Shown here piece after piece: positions 12,737 to 23,751 of a stretch of DNA of 64,000 nt. The first letter of the stretch is position 1, and the number at the start of each line of letters is the position of its first letter. Made by a program: the position numbers and the translations under genes. Source of the stretch: Malus domestica (taxonomy: Eukaryota; Streptophyta; Magnoliopsida; Rosales; Rosaceae); NCBI RefSeq assembly GCF_042453785.1, contig NC_091661.1, positions 27,643,501 through 27,707,500 of the forward strand, written 5' to 3'. The notes under the pieces were generated by a model, which was not told the DNA's origin, did no database searches, and was given only the letters and a program-made list of their open reading frames with translations.

Positions 12737-13248
12737 GTGCCTCTTCGATTTTCGAACAAACAATCTTGTCGGGAATCTGGCTCTCGAGATTCAAATAACA
12801 GTGCCTCTTTGATTTTTGAGAAAGTAATCATGTTGGGAGTCTGACTCTTAAGATTCGGATAGCAGTGTCTCTTCGATTTTTGAGAAAGTAATCCTGTTGG
12901 GAGTCTGGCTCTCGAGATTCCAAAGGGGGTGCCTCTTCGATTTTTGAGCACGTAATCCTGTTAGGAATCTGGCTCTCGAGATTCGGAGGGCGGTACCTCT
13001 TCGATTTTTGAGAAAGCAATCATATTGGGAGTCTGACTCTTGAGATTCAGAGAGCAGTGTCTCTTCGATTTTTAAGAAAGTAATCATGTTGGGAGTCTGG
13101 CTCTTGAGATTCGAAGGGCGGTGCCTCTTCAATTTTTTAGCACGGAATCCTGTTGGGAGTCTGGCTCTCAAGATTCGGAGAATGGTGCCTCTTCGATTTT
13201 TGAGCAAGCAATCTTGTTGGGAGTGTTTTCTCGAATGTGAGTAAATGT
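12737..13248 (+). repeat. 64-bp minisatellite, eight units in exact register
   Basis: The landmark GTGCCTCTTCG (with variants) begins at 12737, 12801, 12865, 12929, 12993, 13057, 13121 and 13185, always exactly 64 bases apart. Units differ by substitutions only. A consensus fragment is TTTTTGAGAAAGTAATC followed by GGGAGTCTGGCTCTCGAGAT. Because 64 is not a multiple of 3, any translation repeats only every three units. The minus-strand frames here are by-products. Confidence 0.9.
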
Positions 13249-13643
13249 TGGGCATTTTTGCCAGTCTGCCTTGCCACGGAGCACGGAGATTGACACACAT
13301 TGAGACTTTCTAATTATTAAGTAGTGGTGATGTTCCTTTACCCTTGTGGGTAATAGTAGGGTAGTTGGACATTTAAAATTTATGTGTCTAAACTTTGTTA
13401 GAGATCTTTGGCAAAGTTATATGTGGTACCCGAGGAGCTGATGTTGCGTGTGAAAAGTGATGCCTCTTCGGAATCCTGAGAGTTGTGCCTCTTCGATTTT
13501 TGAACCAACGACCATGTTACCCTTTCTTTTATAAAGGCACCAATTGTGTGCAAGAAGTACATTCAGAGAGTTATTGCTTGTAGGAATTTTCCACTTACTT
13601 CAGAGATTTATTGCACCTCATTTCTCCTTCATCATTTCTGAGA

Positions 13644-14195
13644 ATGTCTGGCACATCCGATCATCATTTTGACTTAAACTTTGGTGAAGAGGCAGTCATG
13701 CCTTCTCAAGACAACATATGACGCCCATCCTTCTTATCCCCTACTGGTCCTCTTACAGTTGGGGACTCTGTGATGAAGAATGATATGACCGTTGCGGTGG
13801 TGGCCAGGAACCTTCTCACTCCCAAAGATAACAAACTACTTTCCAAACGGTCTGATGAGTTGGCTGTTAAGGATTCTCTGGCTCTCAGTGTTCATTGTGC
13901 AGGTTCTGTGTCTAATATGGTCCAACGCCTATTTGCTCGAACCCTCCAAGTTGAATCATTGGCGTCTGAAGTGATAAGTCTCAAACAGGAGATTAGATGG
14001 CTCAATCATAAGAATAAACAGTTGCACAGGGTCACACATGACTATGCTACAAACATGAAGAGGAAGCTCGACCAGCTTCAGGAATCTGATGGTCAGATTT
14101 TACTTGATCATCAGAGGTTTGTGGGTTTGTTCCAAAGGCATTTATTGCCTTCGTCTTCTGGGGCTGTACCGCGTAATGAAGCTCCAAATGTTTAA
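13644..14195 (+). pseudogene. Gag-like coiled-coil ORF of the retro-derivative
   Basis: The ATG at 13644 opens a frame (MSGTSDHHFDLNFGEE) interrupted by a TGA at 13719-13721, then continues in the same frame to 14195, about 184 codons in all. The C-terminal half (VESLASEVISLKQEIRWLNH and MKRKLDQLQES) has heptad-like leucine and charged spacing typical of a coiled coil. It ends QRHLLPSSSGAVPRNEAPNV. I recall similar proteins from repeat-rich elements in Rosaceae genomes but cannot name a family. No zinc knuckle or protease is visible. Its position inside a repeat-bearing non-coding element suggests a structural gag-like product. The in-frame TGA makes this copy defective. Confidence 0.55.
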
Positions 14196-14429
14196 CATTT
14201 TGTGCCTCCTCATTCTGGGGTTCTGCCTAGTACTGAGGCTCCGAATAATCACCTTCTGGTGCCTCTTCGTTCTTGAGCTCTGCCGACTGCTGAGACTTCT
14301 CCTGAGCAACCTTTGTGAAAGCTCCCTCTTGTTTGTTTATTTTGATTCATGTATATGTACATATTTGTAACTTATCGGAGATATTAATAAACAAGTTTTG
14401 CTTCATTTCAACGTATTGTGTTAAATACA

Positions 14430-14760
14430 CCAAGAGTGAAGCTTTTGTGGTGGGGGAAGCTTTTGTGAGTGAAACTTTTGTTTGTGAAGCTTTTGTGGGT
14501 GAAGTTTTTGTAGGTGAAGCTTTTGTGGTGTATTGTGTTAAATACACCGAGAGGGAAGCTTTTGTGGGTGAAGCTTTTGTGGTGGGGGAAGCTTTTGTGG
14601 GTAAAACTTTTGTTTGTGAAACTTTTGTTTGTAAAGTTTTTGTAGGTGAAGCTTTTGTGGTGGGTGAAGCTTTTGTGGGTGAAGCTTTTGTAGGTGAAGC
14701 TATTATAGGTGAAGCTTTTGTAGGTGAAGCTTTGAAGTTTAAGCTTTGGAGTTGAAGCTT
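14430..14760 (+). repeat. 15-bp minisatellite encoding a VGEAF-type pentapeptide
   Basis: Repeats of GTGAAGCTTTTGTGG (period 15, with variants such as GTGAAACTTTTGTTT) give a plus-strand frame repeating V/G/E/A/F. The tract contains an embedded duplication of the block TGTGTTAAATACACC (near 14410 and 14533). It is continuous with the palindromic array that follows. Confidence 0.85.
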
Positions 14761-15945
14761 TTGTTGGGTACCATGAATTGATTTTGCTTCACACTATCTT
14801 GATCAAGATAGTGTGAAGCTTTTGAGAATTTGTAGTTGTCCTCCATTGATGAAGCTTTTGTTGGTGAAGCTTTTGTTGGGTACCATGAATTGATTTTGTT
14901 TCACACTATCTTGATCAAGATAATGTAAAGCTTTTGAGAATTTGTAGTTGTCCTCCATTGATGAAGCTTTTGTTGGTGAAGTTTTGGAGTTGAAGCTTTT
15001 GTTGGTGAAGCTTTTGTTGGGTACCATGAATTGATTTTGTTTCACACTATCTTGATCAAGATAATGTAAAGCTTTTGAGAATTTGTAGTTGTCCTCCATT
15101 GATTAAGCTTTTGTTGGTGAAGCTTTGGAGTTGAAGCTTTTGTTGGGTACCATGAATTGATTTTGCTTCACACTATCTTGATCAAGATAGTGTAAAGCTT
15201 TTGAGAATTTGTAGCTGTCCTCTATTGATGAAGCTTTTGTTGGTGAAGCTTTTGTGGTGAAGCTTTGTTGAGTACCACGAATTGATTTTGCTTCATACTA
15301 TCTTGATCAAGGTAGTGTGAAGCTTTTGAGAATTTGTAATTGTTCTCCATTGATGAAGCTTTGTTGAATTTCCTTTTTTTTTTTTTTGGGAAACTAGAAA
15401 TTTGAAAATGTGGGAGAGACAACATATACAAATTTTGCTTCCACACTGTTGAGTAAGAGATTGTGATGCAAGCCACACCTTATAGTAGTCAAAGGTTTGG
15501 ATGAACCATATACATTGAATTTGCTTCAAACAGTCTTGAATTTGCCTCGAAAGTTTGAGAATTGTAGTTGCCCTCCATTGATGAAGCTTTTGTTGGCACC
15601 ATAAATTGGTTTTGCTTCACACTGTCTTGATCAAAAGTGTGTGAAGCTTTTGAGAATTATGGTTGAACTCCTTTGATGAAGCTTTTGTTGGTACTATAAA
15701 TTGGTTTTGCTTCACAATGTCTTGATCAAGAGTGTATGAAGCTTTTGAGAATTGTGGTTGCCCTCCATTGATAAAGCTCTTGTTGGCACCATAAATTGGT
15801 TTTGCTTCACACTGTCTTGATCAAGAGTGTGTGAAGCTTTTGAGAATTGTGGTTGAACTCCTTTGATGAAGCTTTTGTTGGCACCATAAATTGGTTTTGC
15901 TTCACACTGTCTTGATCAAGAGTGTGTGAAGCTTTCTATGAGTTG
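14755..15945 (+). repeat. Array of roughly 105-170-bp units, each carrying a palindrome
   Basis: Each unit has GAAGCTTTTGTTGG, then ACCATGAATTGATTTTGC or a variant, then an inverted repeat centred on TTGATCAA, then GTGAAGCTTTTGAGAATT and TGTCCTCCATTGATG. The first palindrome (14786-14819) is a perfect 34-bp inverted repeat. Later copies are imperfect. Around 15360-15560 the array is interrupted by unrelated sequence with a T-run and then resumes as a second subfamily (CACTGTCTTGATCAAGAGTG). Confidence 0.85.
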
Positions 15946-16194
15946 TAGTGTTTGCATTGTTATAGAGGGGAAATGTTAAGCAGATGCAAAAGGGCTGAAT
16001 AGTTTGATCTTCGTATGCCATGCACTGAAGTTGTTGTTGGCTTGCTATAAGACTTTGTTGGTGACTATAACTCTTGTTGGGCATAAGTGCTCCCCTAGTT
16101 GAGTTGTCAAGCTTGAGGGTTTTTTATTATTTGTGAATGTTAGGAGTTCACATGTACAAGTTGTACCACTCGTCTTCTGGTAAGTGGAATGAAT

Positions 16195-17000
16195 GGTGAG
16201 TTGCTTTCATCACTTGGTTGGTGGTACGAAGGTGAGTTCCTTCATCACCTTTCATCACATTTCATCACCTGGTTGGTGGCACGAGGATGAGTTCCTTCTT
16301 CACCTGGTTGGTGGCACGAGGATGAGTTCCTTCTTCACCTGGTTGGTGGCATGAATGGCAAGTTGCCAAATGATATTAAAGTACGGGTTGTACATTTCAT
16401 CACCTGATTGGTGGCATGAAGGAGAGTACAGGTTGTACATTTCATCACCTGGTTGGTGGCATGAAAATAAGTTCCTTCTTCACCTGGTTGGTGGCATGAG
16501 TGACAAGTTGCCAAATGATATTAGAGTATTGGTTGTACATTTCATCACCTAGTTGGTGGCATGAAAGAGAGTACGGGTTGTACATTTCATCACCTGGTTG
16601 GTGGTATGAGTGGCAAGTTGCCAAATGATATTAGAGTACGGGTTGTACATTTCATCACCTGGTTGGTGGCATGAAGGAGAGTACGGGTTGAACATTTCAT
16701 CACCTGGTTTGTGGCACGAAGATGAGTTCCTTCTTCACCTGGTTGGTGACATGAGTGGCAAGTTACCAAATGATATTAGAGCACGGGTTGTACATTTCAT
16801 TACCTGGTTGGTGGCATGAAGTAGAGTACGGGTTGTACATTTCATCACCTGGTTGGTGGCATGAAGATGAGTTCCTTCTTCACCTGGTTGGTGGCATGAG
16901 TGACAAGTTGCCAAATGATATTAGAGTACGGGTTGTACATTTCATCACTTGGTTGGTGGCATGAAGGAGAGTACGGGTTGTACATTTCATCACCTGGTTG
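16195..17000 (+). repeat. 145-bp higher-order tandem repeat
   Basis: Units contain TTCATCACCTGGTTGGTGGC two or three times. The landmark ATGAGTGGCAAGTTGCCAAA or a variant begins near 16352, 16497, 16607, 16752 and 16897, giving spacings of 145, 110, 145 and 145. One higher-order unit therefore lacks a sub-repeat. The proximal part (16195-16350) consists of simpler sub-repeats. Confidence 0.85.
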
Positions 17001-17005
17001 GCCAA

Positions 17006-18530
17006 AAAATATCTATCTTTGCTGGAATATGCAAATAAAAATGCAAATTGACAAAAACATTGAAATTCAAATGCATAGAAGCAAAGCAAAATACAAAACC
17101 TTAAACCAAATGATAGCTTGGAAATGGAAGCAAATGTGAACTGTTTTTAATCATTTAGGTTTAGATGATTGGCAAAAGAAAGGGTCATTCTTTGAATCAA
17201 CATGATAAAAAACAGAACATGATTTAGGTGTTCAAATAACCAAAACTGAGAAAAACAAATTATGAAAAAAATTGAGAAAAACAATTAAATTTAAATGCAC
17301 ATAACAAAACAAATTGAGAAAAACACTTAAATTTCTTTATGCACAGAAGCAAAGCCAAGCACAAAACGTCAAACCAAATCACAGCCTGGAAATGTCCGAG
17401 CTTCAAAGCATAGATATACTCTAAATCAAATATAATTAAAGCCAATCAAATGAAATTAAAGCTTATTAAAACAAATAAGAACTTGGAAATAGAAAAGCAG
17501 CATAATAAAAAAAACGAAAAAGCAAAGATTGAAGATGGAAAAGGAACCTGCAACTAGGTTCTCGAGACGCAAAGAGACCAAGAGAACGACAAAAAAATAC
17601 AATGCAAGAAACCCTAATTTATTAGCAAAAATCAAGAACAGTTAAAACCTAGGTTTATTCAAACAGTAATCTAGGAATTGAAAGAACGCTTACCTTTTGA
17701 ATCGAAGGGAAACCAGCAACAAAAGGCTTCAATCACTACCTTTGCATGTTCGATTGATCAGTAAAATACACAGAAAAAGAGTTACATCACATAGCAATAA
17801 ATTAGAGAGAATTCGAAGACAAAAGGAGATTGAAATGTGTAAACCTCACAAACGTCACAAACCCTAGAATTCTTGCCGACCAAAATCACAATTTCGAATC
17901 TGAAGCTGCATGATATGAATAGAGTTTGTAAACCTAATCCTAAAGCACAAAAGATTTGAAACAACCCTAGGTAGAGCTTTCGAAACCAACCCCCTTTCTC
18001 TCCCTCAAATCGTACACCCCATGTGACTCTGTCTGCCTACAAGCCGCATGCCTTCCTCTCATCAAATCTCTATCTCTCTCCCTCCTTGTCTCTCTTCTCT
18101 CTCTGCTTGCTCGCTCTCTCTCTCCCGACGGCATGCTCTCCCCGAGTCCCACTGCAGCTCAGAAAGAAAGGAAATGAAAGTCTCTAACCCACCCATCCCG
18201 TTCGAAACCCTACAGACTAAAATGACCATCACACCCCTGCCTTTCCACGATTATCAACATGCGGCATGAAGATTAGCGGCAGAGAGAGTCAATGGCAGCC
18301 TCGTAAATAAAGTGAAATTCGAATCCAAAGACTGTTCATTTATACAGTGCAATTGAAAAGCCTTCTTTAGACTAAAGTAATACATATTATTCATTCAATC
18401 CCTGCAGAAACGACCTTGCTTGAGCTGTTTATACTACAATTACATTGTTCTCTTGCAAGTATTTTTAAGTGTTTTTATCCCTACTTTTGCAGGTGGTAAA
18501 AATCATATCAAAGACTGATTAAATATAACA
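17006..18530. other. Intergenic, AT-rich then CT-rich; possible 5' leader of an absent minus-strand gene
   Basis: No gene recognised. Near 17695 the minus strand has CAAAAGGTAAGCG, a good splice-donor-like site, and 18040-18125 is rich in CTCTCT (GAGAGA on the minus strand), as in plant 5' leaders. I see no following coding exon to the left, where the tandem arrays lie. This could be the remnant of a leader or retroelement flank. Confidence 0.35.
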
Positions 18531-18539
18531 AATTGTCAT

Positions 18540-18670
18540 ACGAGTGGCCCTCTACCATAGTGGTGGAGAGGAGTGTGGCTCTTGGCATTGCAGCGTGGGT
18601 TTAAACCATGTCGGCTCCCTAATCTAAAAGCTAATATAACAAATCTATCATTTAACAAAAAAAAAAAAAA
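18540..18670 (+). mobile_element. SINE candidate with poly(A) tail and target duplication
   Basis: A 131-bp unit starts ACGAGTGGCCCTCTACC, contains GTGGGTTTAAACC, which resembles a degenerate pol III B box, and ends in a run of A. It is flanked by direct repeats AATTGTCAT at 18531-18539 and 18671-18679. Direct repeats plus a 3' A-tail are the hallmark of LINE-mobilised insertion. I do not recognise the SINE family. Confidence 0.65.
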
Positions 18671-19087
18671 AATTGTCATGAATATTTGGAACTTTCCATT
18701 TTTCCTTTTATTCTATTTTTCAAACTGTGGGCCTTTCCATGCCAATTCGATGAAAAGTTGAAGCTGTGAGCATCTAATTGGCAAATTTGTCAATACTTTC
18801 GAGTAATATGAGAGGAATACGAGCTCAGTGGCTAAATTTCAAATCTTTTCAGACGTTGTTTGGAATTTAGATTGAGAAGCAAATATTTTTAGTTTTGATT
18901 TTTAATTATTTGTCACTCAACAGCAAAAAGATTAAAGTTTGTTGTGTCTGATAGTCAAAATAACAAGTTTAATCCATCTTATCATCTATGAAACTTTTAT
19001 CAAAGATTTCAAGAGTCCGTCCGACTGCTACTGTTATTGATGTGCATCGATTTTGAAAATACGGTTTCATGCCGTAGAGGATGGTTT

Positions 19088-22000
19088 TAGACCTGGCATT
19101 CGTGTCGTGTTTTCCGTGTTCGTGTCGTTTTCGTGTCATACCCGATATCTTAACGGGTCGTGTCGTGTAACACCCGTTAAAATAAACGGGTAAAATGACC
19201 CGACCCGAAATCGACCCGATAATATTAACAGGTAATATGACCCGACCCGTTACCCGTTAAGGAAAATATATTTTAAACCAATAAATAATCAAATGAAAAA
19301 CATAATACTAAATAAGTATATACATTCCATAATATCACATCCAAAACATAAAAACGCAATTTTGTTTTAAGTATATTTTCGCCTACCTAAAGTCTTTAAT
19401 AGTTTTTTAATTAATGTAGAAGTGTAAAAAAATATATAAAAAATATATAAACACTCGTAATGAAAAACTTTTTTCAACGATCCAACCGTCAAACTTATTT
19501 GTACACATTCCAAGATTGCATACGTAAAAAATTGTAAAAAAAAAAAACATTCAAATATTACGTAACGGAACAAAAGTTATCGACGGTTATAAACGAAAAA
19601 TCACAATTTAACGGTTATTTTAGCTCCGATTTTGATGATTTTTTTAAAGATACACTCCTCGACCCTATAAGAATGTAATGAATAAATTTGATCTTTAATT
19701 TAAAGTATTTACACTAATAGATACCACAAAAACTTATTTTATACTTAATAGAAGTATAATATTAACTTAAGTGTTTGTTTAATCTATTGTTTTGACGCAA
19801 TATGCATTCTACGAAACTTTTTTCAACGATCCAACCATCAAACTTATTTGTACACATTCCGAGATCGCATACATAAAAAATGGTAAAAAACAAACATTCA
19901 GAGATTACGTAACGGAACAAAAGTTTTCGACGGTTATAAACGAAAAATTACAATTTAACGGTTATTTTAGCTCCGATTTTGATGATTTTTTACAGATACA
20001 CTCCTCAACCCTATAAGGATGTAATGAATGAATTTGATCTTTAATTTAAAGTATTTACACTAGTAGATACCACAAAACTTACTTTATACTTAATAGAAGT
20101 ATAATATTAACTCTAAGTGTTTGTTTAATCTACTGTTTTAACACAATATGCATTCTACGAAACTTTTTTCAACGATCCAACCGTCAAACTTATTTGTACA
20201 CATTCCGAGATCGCATACATAAAAAATGGTAAAAAACAAACATTCAGATATTACGAAACGGAACAAAGGTTTTCGACGGTTATAAACGAAAAATCACAAT
20301 TTAACGATTATTTAAGCTCCGATTTTGATTATTTTTTACAGATACACTCCTCGACCCTATAAGAATGTAATGAATAAATTTGATCTTTAATTTAAAGTAT
20401 TTACACTAGTAGATACCACAAAACTTATTTTATACTTAATAGAAGTATAATATTAACTCTTAAGTGTTTGTTTAATCTATTGTTTTGACGCAATATGCAT
20501 TCTACGAAACTTTTTTCAACGATCCAACCGTCAAACTTATTTGTACACATTCCGAGATTGCATACATAAAAAATCGTAAAAAACAAACATTCAGAGATTA
20601 CGTAACGGAACAAAAGTTTTCGACGGTTATAAACGAAAAATCACAATTTAACGGTTATTTAAGCTCCGATTTTGATGATTTTTTACAGATACACTCCTCG
20701 ACCCTATAAGAATGTAATAAATAAATTTGATCTTTAATTTAAAGTATTTACACTAGTAGATACCACAAAAACTTATTTTATACTTAATAGAAGTATAATA
20801 TTAACTCTAAGTGTTTGTTTAATCTACTGTTTTGACGCAATATGCATTCTACGAAACTTTTTTCAACAATCCAACCGTCAAACTTATTTGTACACATTCC
20901 AAGATTGCATACATAAAAAATCGTAAAAAACAAACATTCAGAGATTATGTAACGGAACAAAAGTTTTCGACGGTTATAAACGAAAAATCACAATTTAACG
21001 GTTATTTAAGCTCCAATTTTGATGATTTTTTACAGATACACTCCTCAACCCTATAAGAATGTAATGAATAAATTTGATCTTTAATTTAAAGTATTTACAC
21101 TAGTAGATACCACAAAACTTATTTTATACTTAATAGAAGTATAATATTAACTCTAAGTGTTTGTTTAATCTACTGTTTTGACGCAATATGCATTCTACGA
21201 AACTTTTTTCAACGATCCAACCGTCAAACTTATTTGTACACATTCTGAGATCGCATACATAAAAAATCGTAAAAAACAAACATTCAGAGATTACGTAACG
21301 GAACAAAAGTTTTCGACGGTTATAAACGAAAAATCACAATTTAACGGTTATTTTAGCTCCGATTTTGATGATTTTTTACAGATACACTCCTCGACCCTAT
21401 AAGAATGTAATGAATAAATCTGATCTTTAATTTAAAGTATTTACACTAATGGATACCACAAAATCTTTTTTTATACTTAATAGAAGTATAATATTAACTT
21501 TAAGTGTTTGTTTAATCTACTATTTTGACACAATATGCCTTCTACGAAACTTTTTTTAACGATCCAACCATCAAACTTATTTGTACATATTCCAAGATTT
21601 CATACGTAAAAAATCGTAAAAAAAAAAAATTCAGAAATTACGTAACGGAACAAAAGTTATCAACGGTTATAAACAAAAAATCACAATTTAACGGTTATTT
21701 TAGCTCCGATTTTGATGATTTTTTACAGATGCACTCCTCGACCCTATAGGAATGTAATGAATAAATTTGATCTTTAATTTAAAGTATGTACACTAGTGGA
21801 TATCACAAAAACGTATTTTATACTTAATAGAAGTATAATATTAACTTTAAGTGTTTGTTTAATCTACCGTTTTGATGCAATATGCATTCTACGAAACTTT
21901 TTTCAACGATCCAACCGTCAAACTTATTTGTACACATTCCGAGATTGCAAACGTGAAAAATTGTAAAAAACAAACATTCAGAGATTATGTAATGGAACAA

Positions 22001-22837
22001 AAGTTTTCGACGGTTATAAACAAAAAATCACAATTTAACGGTTATTTTAGCTCCGATTTTGATGATTTTGTACATATACACTCCTCGACCCTATAAGAAT
22101 GTAATGAATAAATTTGATTTTTAATTTAAAGTATTTACATTTTTATATATGAATGATTGTATATATATATTTACATTTTTTACACTTCTACAATAATTAT
22201 TATTAATTTTATTAATTTTTCCCTCAAATAAAAAACATTATTCATGAGGGTTTGAAGGATTTTAAAAATCTAAACGATAATATAAGTGTAACAATTATCT
22301 ATTCGTGAAGGAATAATGATAAATCACGAGTGTTTATATATTCTTTCACATTTTTCATACTTGTATGTATGTCTTCTTAGTTCTTGCATATACAAATACT
22401 ATACTAGTATATTTTAATTTTGGACAAGAATATGTTATGTAAAATTTATCCTAGTAATGATAATAAGGAACTCTCATAATAAAAATAAATAATGACTAAA
22501 ACTTTTTTTTATTTTTTTATAATTTATATAGAACAATAATACAAAACTATATATTTAATATAGAATATATTGTATATATTAATATGACTATTGTATTTTA
22601 TAATAAATCTTTTAGTAATTAAACTTTAAAATTATTAAAATAATTTTTTTCTTAACGGGTCGAAACGGGTTACCCACGTATTACCCGCGTGTATACCTGT
22701 TAAGAACCCGTTATTAACGGGTTCTTAACGGGTCACCAGATAATGACCCGATAAGTTATCGTGTTGACCCGAAACCCGTTATTTTCGTGTCGTTTTCGTG
22801 TCGTGTCACCGTGTCGTGTCAAAAACTGCCAGGTCTA
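19088..22837. mobile_element. Non-autonomous hAT-like DNA transposon
   Basis: The ends are the 11-bp inverted repeat TAGACCTGGCA (19088 inward, and complementary inward from 22837), flanked by a perfect 8-bp duplication GATGGTTT (19080-19087 and 22838-22845). The same sequence occurs once, uninterrupted, at the equivalent positions near 24105 and 51165, which are unoccupied sites. Subterminal regions are crowded with CGTGTCGTGT and ACCCG/CGGGT motifs on both strands, resembling the clustered transposase-binding sites of hAT elements. No transposase frame is present. The interior is mostly a 347-bp tandem array. The superfamily call rests on the 8-bp duplication and short inverted repeats. Confidence 0.85.
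19464..22137 (+). repeat. 347-bp tandem array inside the hAT-like element, about 7.7 units
   Basis: Units start near 19464, 19811, 20157, 20504, 20851, 21197, 21544 and 21891, a period of 346-347 bases. Each contains TTTTTTCAACGATCCAACCG, GTAACGGAACAAAAGTT and CACTCCTCGACCCTATAAG or close variants. Most units carry the same 74-codon open frame, a consequence of unit similarity. I see no protein motif in it and do not annotate it as a gene. Confidence 0.92.
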
Positions 22838-22979
22838 GATGGTTTAGACAAACTTCTCATGCCGTAGAAAGTGCTCATCCGTAAAGAATGGTTTAGAAAA
22901 AAAGTGAGGATCCCTAGTTATATAGCTAGCACTACTCTGGATAGCTCATTGCTCGTACACGTCACCTACTGTTGGAGAA

Positions 22980-23751
22980 CAATTCAGAAATAAACAATAT
23001 AACAGAAATAAACAGAACTTGAAATTCATAATTTTATTTTACTAAAAGTACTTGCTATACAGAATGAAAAGTATACAATAAAAACAGAAATTTATATAAG
23101 AATATCCACAGTACTAACTTGATTACAGAAGGTAGAGGCTAGCGTAAAAGCTATGTCCTTCGAACAGTAATTCCGTCCCACTCTTGTGCTTGTGGTTCTA
23201 CAACGTCTGCTCGACCAGGATACAACTACCTAATCCTACAATCCGCACTGGATTATAGAATTCTAGCGAATTGCTTTGTGTGTTTACTCTCTCTCTGGAA
23301 TTTTGTACGGAAGAAAAGGAAGAAGAAAAGATGTCATTTGGATACCATGGATTGCATATATATAGGATGTTTCACACCCTTTCAAATACCAGTTCAGTGT
23401 ATTTGAAGGTTCACAACTCTTTTCTAAGAGCTGTGTCTTTTAATCAAAACGTTTTTAATTAATAATAAATTAATTAAAAACTTAATCCGAAAATTAAAAT
23501 TAATGAATCAGATTATTTTTAAATTCCAAGGCCCCAAGTGCCCCACCAAGCCCTTGTCTTGATTAATTAATATTAATTGTATTTAGGCTATATTATACAA
23601 GCCTAATCCACACAACCATAAGGCCCAAGCCTTCAATCCATTTCCAAATGGCCCACATTCTAATTACTAGACTAAAGCACTAAATCTATATAAAGGCCCC
23701 TGTGAATCTTGTTTTCCCCAATGTGGGACAAGAGTCTCAAAACTTCCAACA
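22980..23751. mobile_element. Solo LTR (copia-like termini)
   Basis: The 772-bp insert begins TGTTGGAGAAC and ends AACTTCCAACA, giving the inverted termini TGTTGGA/TCCAACA. It is flanked by a perfect 5-bp duplication CCTAC (22975-22979 and 23752-23756). The intact paralogous site near 24184 reads CACCTGCTTCATAC without an insert. No internal domain is present, so it is a solo LTR. Confidence 0.88.

Larger units (their letters stand above)
10890..17005 (+). mobile_element. Large retrotransposon derivative (LARD-like), tandem-repeat rich
   Basis: This 6 kb stretch lacks integrase or reverse transcriptase but carries an LTR/leader-like start (from about 10900), a short gag-like ORF with a coiled coil (13644-14195) and four distinct tandem arrays (12737-13248, 14430-14760, 14755-15945, 16195-17000). 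Long non-coding repeat-bearing elements with only a gag-like ORF are typical of non-autonomous LTR derivatives. No matching second LTR was seen, so the copy is probably truncated and both borders are uncertain. Classification is inference. Confidence 0.5.

Noticed and set aside
12580-13300. Regularly spaced repeats that superficially resemble a CRISPR array
   Set aside because: Units are contiguous 64-bp minisatellite copies without unique spacers, in a plant nuclear genome.
17967-18269. Frames rich in Arg/Glu or Ser/Leu around 18050-18150
   Set aside because: Low-complexity CT/GA-rich sequence; no start context or homology.
19792-22096. A family of 74-codon frames in tandem, looking like a small-protein gene array
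   Set aside because: They follow from the 347-bp repeat inside a transposon. Some units lose the frame, and no signal, ribosomal context or motif supports translation.
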